From contig SKHH01000098.1 of the NCBI GenBank assembly GCA_007117055.1, positions 1 to 10,766 on the forward strand: 10,766 nt of DNA, read 5' to 3'. The DNA comes from Lishizhenia sp. (lineage in GTDB: Bacteria; Bacteroidota; Bacteroidia; Flavobacteriales_D; Crocinitomicaceae). The notes under the pieces are model-generated. The model did not search any database. It was not told where the DNA came from and saw only the letters and a list, made by a program, of their open reading frames with translations. Of the stretch, positions 1 to 4,810 are shown in pieces (position 1 is the first letter of the stretch; the number at the start of each line of letters is the position of its first letter). The translations under genes were made by a program, and so were the position numbers.

Positions 1-600
1 ACCACCTTGTGTAAGCTCCTCATATTGAGCCAACAAAAATTCAGTTTCTACCTCATCTGCAAAATCACTGTCTCCATAATATTTCAGAAAAAATGACAAC
101 GCCCTACTCGTCCCTCTTTGTTTTGCCTCTTGAAAAGCTAACTCTTGTCTTCTTTCCAGAGCTTCTTCTACCAAAGGTGACCAAGGGTGCATTGCAATAA
201 AGTCTGCATAGGCCACAATTGTATTTCGCTTTATCGTTTCTTTAAACATGAAAGCACTAACTTCATTTCTATGCGACAGTAACAGATCTAAATTAAAATC
301 ATGTTCCGACTTTAATTCTTGTCTTCTTTTTTCCGATAAATCAGAATAAGTGCGAACAGCTGTATTACTATAGAAGTAAGCGAGTTGAATATTATGAAAG
401 GGATTATCCTGACGAAAATGAATTAAACTTAATCCATAAGCTGCGGGAGAAGTCTCACGTTCGTATGCGTTTTGAAATTGAGCTTTAGCTTCAAAGTAAT
501 TAAGCACATCAAGCGCATCAAATGCTTTTCTTACAGCACAAGATGAAAAAACGGAAATCAAGAAAATAACCGCTAAACTTAATTTTATCAAACTTTTCAT
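1..600 (-). CDS. Predicted lipoprotein with helical (TPR-like) repeats, N-terminal part
   Basis: An open frame runs without a stop from ATG at 600 to the left edge, giving the first 200 residues; the C-terminus is outside the window. The N-terminus is a clear lipoprotein signal: MKSLIK, a hydrophobic stretch, then FSSC with the lipidated cysteine at residue 21, so the mature protein should be membrane anchored and periplasmic or outer-membrane associated. The rest is helix-rich and charged, with a TPR-like feel: YFEAKAQFQNA at about 35-45, then SPAAYGLSLIHF near 52-63, then NPFHNIQLAYFYSNTAV. Near residues 165-185 there is a FFLKYYGDSDFADE-type segment resembling the 'YP..A.EA' rhythm of TPR-like solenoids. 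It lies 42 bases downstream of the PaaY-like gene on the same strand, so cotranscription is plausible. I do not recognise a specific family. Bacteroidota have many such lipoproteins with repeat N-termini and propeller or OmpA C-termini, but the visible part cannot show that. Confidence 0.85.
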   Translation of the reverse strand, partial: MKSLIKLSLAVIFLISVFSSCAVRKAFDALDVLNYFEAKAQFQNAYERETSPAAYGLSLIHFRQDNPFHNIQLAYFYSNTAVRTYSDLSEKRRQELKSEHDFNLDLLLSHRNEVSAFMFKETIKRNTIVAYADFIAMHPWSPLVEEALERRQELAFQEAKQRGTSRALSFFLKYYGDSDFADEVETEFLLAQYEELTQGG

Positions 601-642
601 GGACTGTAATTGAACATAATAACAACATTAATGATCCATTAA

Positions 643-1245
643 TTAGGACTTTTTAATCTTTTCCCATGTGGCATACATGGCCTCTTGCTTTGGACGATTA
701 GGTTCAACCTCTTTTAATGGCTCACAAGGCTTTAATGTAGCAAAGCATTCAGCCGGTAAAGCTTGATACAGTGTCGTTCCTTTGGTTTTCCAGGCAATCA
801 TTTCATCCGAAACCTCTTTTATAATTTTGGCAGGGTTTCCTACTACCAAACTCCTATTAGGAATGTGCATTTTTGCTGGAACAAAGGCTAAGGCTCCAAT
901 TATACATTCCTCCCCTATAACGACATCATCCATTACGACTGCATTCATTCCAATCAAGCAGTTTTTTCCAATTTCGCCGCCGTGAATGATTGCTCCATGA
1001 CCAATATGTGCTCCTTCATGCAACAAAACGGTAGTTCCGGGAAACATATGAACCGTACAATTTTCTTGAACATTACAACCGTCTTTTATGATAATCTGCC
1101 CCCAATCACCTCGAATAGCTGCACCAGGACCTATATATACATCCTCACCAATAATGACATTTCCTGTTACGGTCGCATTTGGGTGAACAAATGATGAGCA
1201 TGCTACAACAGGTTTATAACCGTTAAATTCAAAAATATTTGCCAT
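643..1245 (-). CDS. paaY: PaaY/CaiE-like hexapeptide-repeat protein, gamma-carbonic anhydrase superfamily
   Basis: The 200-residue product is a left-handed beta-helix protein; hexapeptide repeats of the [LIV]-G-x-x-x-x type cover roughly residues 12-140. Residues matching the catalytic set of gamma-class carbonic anhydrase (Cam) are all present with near-correct spacing: Arg45 and Asp47 (RGDWG), Gln60, and zinc-ligand histidines 66, 83 and 88 (HIGHGAIIHG). The C-terminal part (AWKTKGT near 151-157, YQALPAEC, then PLKEVEPNR) matches what I recall of E. coli PaaY and CaiE, which separates it from shorter CamH-type proteins. PaaY is a zinc-dependent thioesterase that hydrolyses dead-end CoA thioesters in phenylacetate degradation; related proteins hydrate CO2. 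No other paa genes are in the window, so the physiological substrate is uncertain. The ATG at 1245 gives a start (MANIFEF) that aligns with family N-termini. The product should be a cytoplasmic trimer. Confidence 0.9.
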   Translation of the reverse strand: MANIFEFNGYKPVVACSSFVHPNATVTGNVIIGEDVYIGPGAAIRGDWGQIIIKDGCNVQENCTVHMFPGTTVLLHEGAHIGHGAIIHGGEIGKNCLIGMNAVVMDDVVIGEECIIGALAFVPAKMHIPNRSLVVGNPAKIIKEVSDEMIAWKTKGTTLYQALPAECFATLKPCEPLKEVEPNRPKQEAMYATWEKIKKS

Positions 1246-1357
1246 GCTGTAAAGATAGAATTTCTTTAGCTAATGAAATTATTTTTAAAGATTTTTCACC
1301 ACTCTAAACAAAAAGCCCTTTTTTTGCATTATATTAGTAATGTAAACTATAAAGTCT
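1246..1357. promoter_or_regulatory. Divergent intergenic region between paaY-like and outer-membrane-protein genes
   Basis: These 112 AT-rich bases separate genes transcribed away from each other, so promoters for both directions must lie here or inside the genes. On the plus strand a TTTG occurs at 1323-1326 at about the right distance for a -33 element, but no good TAnnTTTG follows. On the minus strand TATCTTTA sits about 5 bases before the paaY start, a 7 of 8 match to the -7 element that would imply an almost leaderless message. Neither is convincing. Confidence 0.3.
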
Positions 1358-2026
1358 ATGATGAAGTATTTTTCGGTATTACTTTTCTGTATCACGATGT
1401 TAATGAGTAACAATGGAGTAAGTCAGTATAGTTTAGGAGGTGGACTTTCCACTTTTGGTTCTTTTGAAACTGATTTCACACGTTATGGTATTCATGCTTT
1501 TTATGAAGCTCCGAGAAACGAAGTGAACAGTTTTTTTATCCGCGGTACGATTACGCTACCGATAAATTTTTACGATTCTATTCTTGTCGAAGGGAATCCG
1601 AATGCCCCAACCCCACCAACCCCTTTTGTGAAAACAGTTGAGTTACGAAGAAGAACAAGTTTATTTTCAGTTGATGGGGGTACGCGGGTTTATTTATTCA
1701 ATACTTATGACGCTGGTTTTTCCGTTTATGGTGGTTTTCATTTAAGAGGTATTTTATCCACATATAGTGAAAGATTGGGGGAGTATGATGAAGGTTTATA
1801 CAGCCCACAATCTGGAGCGGGGACACTTCCGACATCTACTTCTTTACTTTTAGGTATTGGCGGTAACCTTGGCTTCAAACATCAACTGCCCATGAATGGG
1901 GCACTTACTTTTGATCTTGTTGTAGATTTGATTCGACGGTTGCATGACCCTGCTGCTATTTTAACCAATGAAATTGCACCCTTGTCCTTTTCTTTTAATG
2001 TTGGCTATCGATTCGATTGGTATTAA
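1358..2026 (+). CDS. Predicted outer-membrane protein with signal peptide
   Basis: The 222-residue product starts with a type I signal peptide (MMKYFSVLLF then a hydrophobic run, with likely cleavage after NNGVSQ at about residue 23). The mature part is rich in alternating hydrophobic/polar segments with aromatic residues, such as YSLGGGLSTFGSF, FFIRGTITL, FSVYGGFHLRG, LLLGIGGNLGF and LSFSFNVGYRF, and it ends in ...YRFDWY with a terminal aromatic residue. That pattern fits a small outer-membrane beta-barrel inserted by the BAM machinery. A proline-rich stretch (NAPTPPTPF at about 78-86) would be an extracellular or periplasmic loop. Two ATGs lie in tandem at 1358 and 1361; either could be used. 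The gene ends 15 bases before the kinase-like ATPase gene, so the two are probably cotranscribed. I do not recognise a specific family and cannot assign a ligand. The barrel call rests on pattern only. Confidence 0.8.
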   Translation: MMKYFSVLLFCITMLMSNNGVSQYSLGGGLSTFGSFETDFTRYGIHAFYEAPRNEVNSFFIRGTITLPINFYDSILVEGNPNAPTPPTPFVKTVELRRRTSLFSVDGGTRVYLFNTYDAGFSVYGGFHLRGILSTYSERLGEYDEGLYSPQSGAGTLPTSTSLLLGIGGNLGFKHQLPMNGALTFDLVVDLIRRLHDPAAILTNEIAPLSFSFNVGYRFDWY

Positions 2027-2041
2027 TAGTCTTCACAACAA

Positions 2042-2875
2042 ATGAGCACATTAGTCATCGAAAGTGGAGGAACAAAAGCCAGTTGGTACCATATCAATAA
2101 TGGTAAAATCATACAGCACTTTGAAACAACTGGTTTACATCCTTTGGAATTACGTTACAATGAGCATAAATTAAACGCTTTTCAAATAGCTATTACATCT
2201 ATTTCAGCCATACCTGCAACAAAGGTTTATTTTTATGGTGCCGGCTGCGAGAACACCACAGGAAAAGAAATTATAAAAACTCTTTTTGCCTCTTTCCAAC
2301 TTAATGACGTGAGTATCCATTCGGATCTTTACGGAGCTTGCCTTGCCTGTTTAGGTAACCAAACAGGGCATGTTGGGATTTTAGGTACTGGAGCTGTGGT
2401 CGCCTATTTCAACGGTCAAAAAATAGAACAGCAAACTTCTGGATTAGGTTATGTATTAGGAGATGAAGGTAGCGGGTTTTATATTGGTAAACTTATACTA
2501 AAAGCTTATTTCAACAAGCAACTCCCTCAAAATATTGAGGAAATAATAGTTACGCATTTCGATAAAAAAGAATTGATTATACCAACGGTTTACAGTCCTG
2601 AAGGAAGAAGAAAAACTGCTTCCATTTGTGAAGTTATTTATCCCTTCAAAGATAATCCGATCATACAAAACATTCTGTCGCGTGCATTTGAAGACTTTGT
2701 ATTACATGCAATTCGCCCCATGAGACAGCCTGTTTCTTCTATCCAGTTTGTAGGCAGTGTAGCTCACTATTTTAAAAAAGAACTCAACTCTGTTTTGAAT
2801 AAATACGCTATCAGCATCACAAATATAATTCCTTCCGCAGGAAAAGCTTTGGCGGTATATCATGCTGAAAGTTAG
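2042..2875 (+). CDS. BadF/BadG/BcrA-type ATPase, N-acetylglucosamine kinase-like
   Basis: The 277-residue product has the ASKHA (actin/hexokinase) fold signature of the BadF/N-acetylglucosamine kinase family and is close to the usual ~280 residues of the Bacteroidota members. The phosphate-1 loop is ESGGTKASW (7-15), the conserved YGAGC is at 65-69, the catalytic-Asp segment is SDLYGA (94-99), phosphate-2 is GILGTGA (112-118), the loop GLGYVLGDEGSGFYIGK spans 134-150, and the adenosine-side motif FVGSVAHYF is at 236-244. The expected reaction is ATP-dependent phosphorylation of an amino sugar such as GlcNAc in the cytoplasm, feeding cell-wall sugar recycling. Compared with the usual 'ADSGSTKTDW' start, the first acidic residue is Glu and the later Asp is Ser (finding below). 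It follows the outer-membrane-protein gene by 15 bases. Substrate identity is inferred from the family only. Confidence 0.87.
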   Translation: MSTLVIESGGTKASWYHINNGKIIQHFETTGLHPLELRYNEHKLNAFQIAITSISAIPATKVYFYGAGCENTTGKEIIKTLFASFQLNDVSIHSDLYGACLACLGNQTGHVGILGTGAVVAYFNGQKIEQQTSGLGYVLGDEGSGFYIGKLILKAYFNKQLPQNIEEIIVTHFDKKELIIPTVYSPEGRRKTASICEVIYPFKDNPIIQNILSRAFEDFVLHAIRPMRQPVSSIQFVGSVAHYFKKELNSVLNKYAISITNIIPSAGKALAVYHAES

Positions 2876-2962
2876 GTCTTCATTTAATTATCTTTAACGC
2901 ATACCATTTATTCGAATTACAATTCAGTTTCCTTTATTCGCTACATTAAACCAAAAGAATTT

Positions 2963-2970
2963 TATTTTTG
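2963..2970 (+). promoter_or_regulatory. Bacteroidota-type -7 promoter element before the VOC gene
   Basis: TATTTTTG is an exact match to the Bacteroidota primary-sigma -7 consensus TAnnTTTG. It lies 19 bases before the chosen ATG at 2990, so transcription would start near 2976 and leave a leader of about 14 bases. The -33 element is weak: a TTCG at 2937-2940 instead of TTTG, about 22 bases upstream. It would separate the VOC gene from the kinase-like gene that ends at 2875. Confidence 0.4.
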
Positions 2971-2989
2971 TCTAAATTCTAAAGTGCAT

Positions 2990-4057
2990 ATGGAAAAAAT
3001 AATCTGTGGAATACAGCAAATGGGTATAGGAGTTCCCGATGTTCAAGAAATTTGGAAATGGTATCGTAAGTTTTTCGGTCTAGATGTTCGCATTTTTGAA
3101 GAGGCGGCAGAAGCTCCTTTAATGACAAGGTACACCGGTGGAAAAGTGCACTCCAGAACTGCAACACTTGCGCTATCCATGGAAGGTGGTGGTGGATTTG
3201 AAATTTGGCAATTCACGTCACGTAATACTGAAAAACCAACTTTTGATATTGCTCTTGGAGATTATGGTTTATATAGCTGTCGTATTAAATCAAAAGATGT
3301 TACGGCTACATTCGAGTACATGAAAAAAAATGGCGCTAACATACTCGGGGAAATGAACAAAACGCCTCATGGATCTCCTCATTTTTTTGTTGAAGACCCG
3401 AATGGTAATATTTTTAATGTGGTAGAAGAAAAAGAAACGTTTCAACACACAAAATTTCCAGGAAAAACAGGCGGTGTAGCAGGTGCTTTAATTGGTGTTA
3501 GTAATATAGAAAACTCCTTGAAATTATATGCTGACATTCTTGGTTATTCAGTAGTAGAATATGATGAAACTGGTGTTTTTGACTGTTTTAGCGGATTACC
3601 AGGCGGAGATAAAAAAGTACGTCGTGTGCTCCTTTCACATCCTGAACTTAGAAAAGGACCTTTTGCTCCGCTACTAGGGCCTACAAAAATTGAATTAATA
3701 CAAGCTGTAGAACGAGAAGATTGCAAAAAAATCTTTGAAAACCGCTTTTGGGGCGATTGGGGCTTCATACATTTATGTTTTGATGTGCAAGGAATGGAAG
3801 CACTCAAAAAAGAATGTGAATCTAAAGGTTTCGAATTTACCGTAGATAGTGGAGAAACATTTGACATGGGCGAAGCTGGTGGACGTTTTTCATACATAGA
3901 AGACCCAGATGGCGCTTGGATTGAATTTGTAGAAACCCATAAAGTTCCTGTTATGAAAAAAATCGGTTGGTACATCAATCTCAAAAACAGAAAACAAGGA
4001 AAAGCTCTTCCTAATTGGATGTTAAAAGCAATGGGGATGAATCGTGTGAAAGGGTAA
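2990..4057 (+). CDS. Two-domain VOC (glyoxalase/dioxygenase-fold) protein
   Basis: The 355-residue product carries two tandem vicinal-oxygen-chelate (VOC) domains. Domain 1 spans about 3-150 (MGIGVPDVQEIWKWYRKFFG at 11-30, ending FFVEDPNGNIFNVVEE) and domain 2 about 165-318 (IGVSNIENSLKLYADILG, ending YIEDPDGAWIEFVET). VOC proteins use paired beta-alpha-beta-beta-beta modules to hold a divalent metal and include glyoxalase I, extradiol dioxygenases and HPPD. In domain 2 the candidate ligands are Glu235 (KIELIQ), His261 (FIHLCF) and Glu312 (WIEFVE). In domain 1 the usual first histidine is absent (QQMGIGV), leaving Glu71 and Glu146, so domain 1 may be structural. A basic tail (KKIGWYINLKNRK onward) follows the second domain. 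I chose ATG 2990 over the GTG at 2984 because ATG is preferred and gives MEKIICG directly. Substrate unknown; cytoplasmic. Confidence 0.88.
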   Translation: MEKIICGIQQMGIGVPDVQEIWKWYRKFFGLDVRIFEEAAEAPLMTRYTGGKVHSRTATLALSMEGGGGFEIWQFTSRNTEKPTFDIALGDYGLYSCRIKSKDVTATFEYMKKNGANILGEMNKTPHGSPHFFVEDPNGNIFNVVEEKETFQHTKFPGKTGGVAGALIGVSNIENSLKLYADILGYSVVEYDETGVFDCFSGLPGGDKKVRRVLLSHPELRKGPFAPLLGPTKIELIQAVEREDCKKIFENRFWGDWGFIHLCFDVQGMEALKKECESKGFEFTVDSGETFDMGEAGGRFSYIEDPDGAWIEFVETHKVPVMKKIGWYINLKNRKQGKALPNWMLKAMGMNRVKG

Positions 4058-4077
4058 AAAAGGAGGAGCGTTTTTAC
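4054..4077 (+). terminator. Possible weak hairpin at the VOC gene stop
   Basis: GTAAAAA (4054-4060) pairs perfectly with TTTTTAC (4071-4077) around a 10-base purine-rich loop, and the TAA stop codon lies inside the 5' arm. The stem is almost all A-T and the U-run is inside the stem, not after it, so it is a poor intrinsic terminator. No better one is seen downstream before the transposase relic. Confidence 0.25.
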
Positions 4078-4168
4078 TTGTGCTTGATTTTGGTAGTACT
4101 GTTTAAGGTTGGTTTTATTGGTATTTACAATAAATATTATTTCTGTCTCATACATACATTAAACTTTC

Positions 4169-4189
4169 ATCCTGAATGGATTAAGGACG
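4169..4189 (+). repeat. Left inverted REP-like palindrome flanking the transposase relic
   Basis: ATCCTGAA (4169-4176), a 6-base spacer TGGATT, then AAGGACG (4183-4189). The same two half-motifs occur, fused and in inverted orientation, at 4581-4595 (CGTCCTT then TTCAGGAT). The unit is also an imperfect palindrome by itself (TCCT...AGGA with AAT/ATT inside). The two copies bracket the transposase fragment, as REP sequences bracket RAYT transposases. Confidence 0.5.
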
Positions 4190-4451
4190 CAGTTCATCGT
4201 TTAAAACACAACAAAAAAAGTTAAAGTCCGATTCTTCAAAGTGGATCAAAACAAAAGGACATCAATATTCAAATTTTTATTGGCAAGATGGCTATGGAGC
4301 TTTTTCTGTAAACCCGGCTGAAGTGGAAATAGTCACAAATTATATCGCAAATCAAAAAGAACATCATAAAAAGAAAACATTCCAGGGCGAATATCGGGCA
4401 TTCTTAAAGAAGTATGATGTTCCCTATGATGAAAAGTATGTGTGGGATTAA
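4185..4451 (+). pseudogene. 5'-truncated REP-associated / IS200-like tyrosine transposase relic
   Basis: An open frame from just after a stop at 4182-4184 to the TAA at 4449-4451 encodes 88 residues that read as the C-terminal half of a Y1 (TnpA/RAYT) transposase. Telling pieces are KLKSDSSKWIKTKG, FYWQDGYGAFSV, NYIANQKEHHKKKTF, EYRAFLKKY and the terminal DEKYVWD, all of which I recall as typical of Bacteroidota members. The nucleophilic tyrosine and the glutamine four residues later (Y-I-A-N-Q) are kept. The N-terminal half with the HUH metal motif is absent: upstream to 4058 I find no matching sequence in any plus-strand frame. There is no ATG in this frame, so no product is expected by itself. 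Intact family members are about 150-180 residues. The enzyme family cuts and joins single-stranded DNA at short hairpins, and such hairpins lie on both sides here. Confidence 0.8.
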
Positions 4452-4507
4452 CAACTATACCTGAAAAAGTGATGAATTAGAAGCTCGTGAATACATAACC
4501 GAGTTGT

Positions 4508-4530
4508 ATGTCGTCCCTTAAGGACGATAT
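4508..4530 (+). repeat. REP-like hairpin with TCGTCC/GGACGA stem
   Basis: TCGTCC (4511-4516) pairs with GGACGA (4522-4527) around CTTAA; a G-T wobble and two more pairs extend the stem to about 9 bp (4508-4516 with 4522-4530). The left arm and its flank, TGTATGTCGTCC (4505-4516), recur as TGTATATCGTCC at 4574-4585, 11 of 12 bases alike. No T-run follows, so it is not a terminator. It is likely a REP-type substrate of the adjacent transposase. Confidence 0.55.
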
Positions 4531-4551
4531 TGACGGGAGTGTATTAGCAAC

Positions 4552-4568
4552 AATGGGTTTCACCCATT
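4552..4568 (+). repeat. REP-like hairpin AATGGGT-TTC-ACCCATT
   Basis: A perfect 7-bp stem with a TTC triloop. Hairpins of this sort, with a GGGT/ACCC stem, commonly accompany IS200-like/RAYT transposases in Bacteroidota (from memory). It lies between the two TGTAT[G/A]TCGTCC repeats and about 100 bases after the transposase relic's stop. Confidence 0.55.
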
Positions 4569-4580
4569 ATTGATGTATAT

Positions 4581-4595
4581 CGTCCTTTTCAGGAT
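4581..4595 (-). repeat. Right inverted REP-like palindrome flanking the transposase relic
   Basis: CGTCCTT (4581-4587) followed directly by TTCAGGAT (4588-4595) is the inverse of the left unit at 4169-4189, all 15 motif bases matching once the left unit's 6-base spacer is removed. It also forms a small TCCT-TTTC-AGGA hairpin by itself. Together the two copies define a 427-base interval (4169-4595) that contains the whole transposase relic and the other two hairpins. Confidence 0.5.
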
Positions 4596-4674
4596 TTACT
4601 CGCACTGACACATCTTAGCAACGTACTTTCTCATTTAAATGAAAGAGTTGGCAAGTAAATAAAGTTCAACAGGA

Positions 4675-4690
4675 GTAATTTTCAAATTAC
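4675..4690. repeat. AT-rich palindrome GTAATTT-TC-AAATTAC
   Basis: A perfect inverted repeat with 7-base arms and a 2-base centre. It lies 63 bases beyond the terminator hairpin of the OmpA-family gene. It could be chance in such AT-rich DNA, a weak regulator site, or decayed element sequence. No gene start lies within 300 bases for it to control. Confidence 0.3.
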
Positions 4691-4752
4691 AGTAATTAGA
4701 AATTTTGACCCATGACAGACAAAATATGATTTATTAAATTCGTAGTAGAACT

Positions 4753-4785
4753 AAAAAAAAAGGACCATCTATAGACAGTCCTTTT
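4753..4785 (-). terminator. Rho-independent terminator of the OmpA-family gene
   Basis: Read on the minus strand, AAAAGGAC (4785-4778) pairs perfectly with GTCCTTTT (4765-4758), and the T-run continues to 4753, nine T residues in all. The 12-base loop holds an inner palindrome TCTATAGA (4768-4775), which would extend the structure. It begins 25 bases after the OmpA-family stop codon at 4811-4813, at the right place and in the right orientation for that gene. Confidence 0.85.
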
Positions 4786-4810
4786 AACAATGTATACTAA
4801 GTTTTTTCTA

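Larger units (their letters stand above)
4452..4752. other. Non-coding stretch with several palindromes
   Basis: No gene-like frame is visible here between the transposase relic and the terminator of the minus-strand OmpA-family gene. It contains four palindromic segments annotated separately (4508-4530, 4552-4568, 4581-4595, 4675-4690), a 12-base near-direct repeat, and a perfect 12-base palindrome TCATTTAAATGA at 4631-4642. The rest is AT-rich with no tRNA, rRNA or recognisable riboswitch. Confidence 0.6.

Noticed and set aside
3544..4155. 203-residue minus-strand frame opposite the VOC gene
   Set aside because: It lies antisense to a clearly conserved two-domain VOC protein, and its composition (rich in Ser, Pro, Phe and Lys in no domain-like order) is that of a mirror frame.
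4015..4224. 69-residue plus-strand frame running out of the VOC gene into the transposase relic
   Set aside because: It overlaps the VOC 3' end in another frame and shows no family resemblance; the real transposase homology lies in a different frame from about 4203.
4631..4642. Perfect palindrome TCATTTAAATGA as an operator
   Set aside because: No gene starts nearby, and palindromes of A and T with one G/C pair are expected by chance in this AT-rich stretch; noted only as part of the non-coding region.
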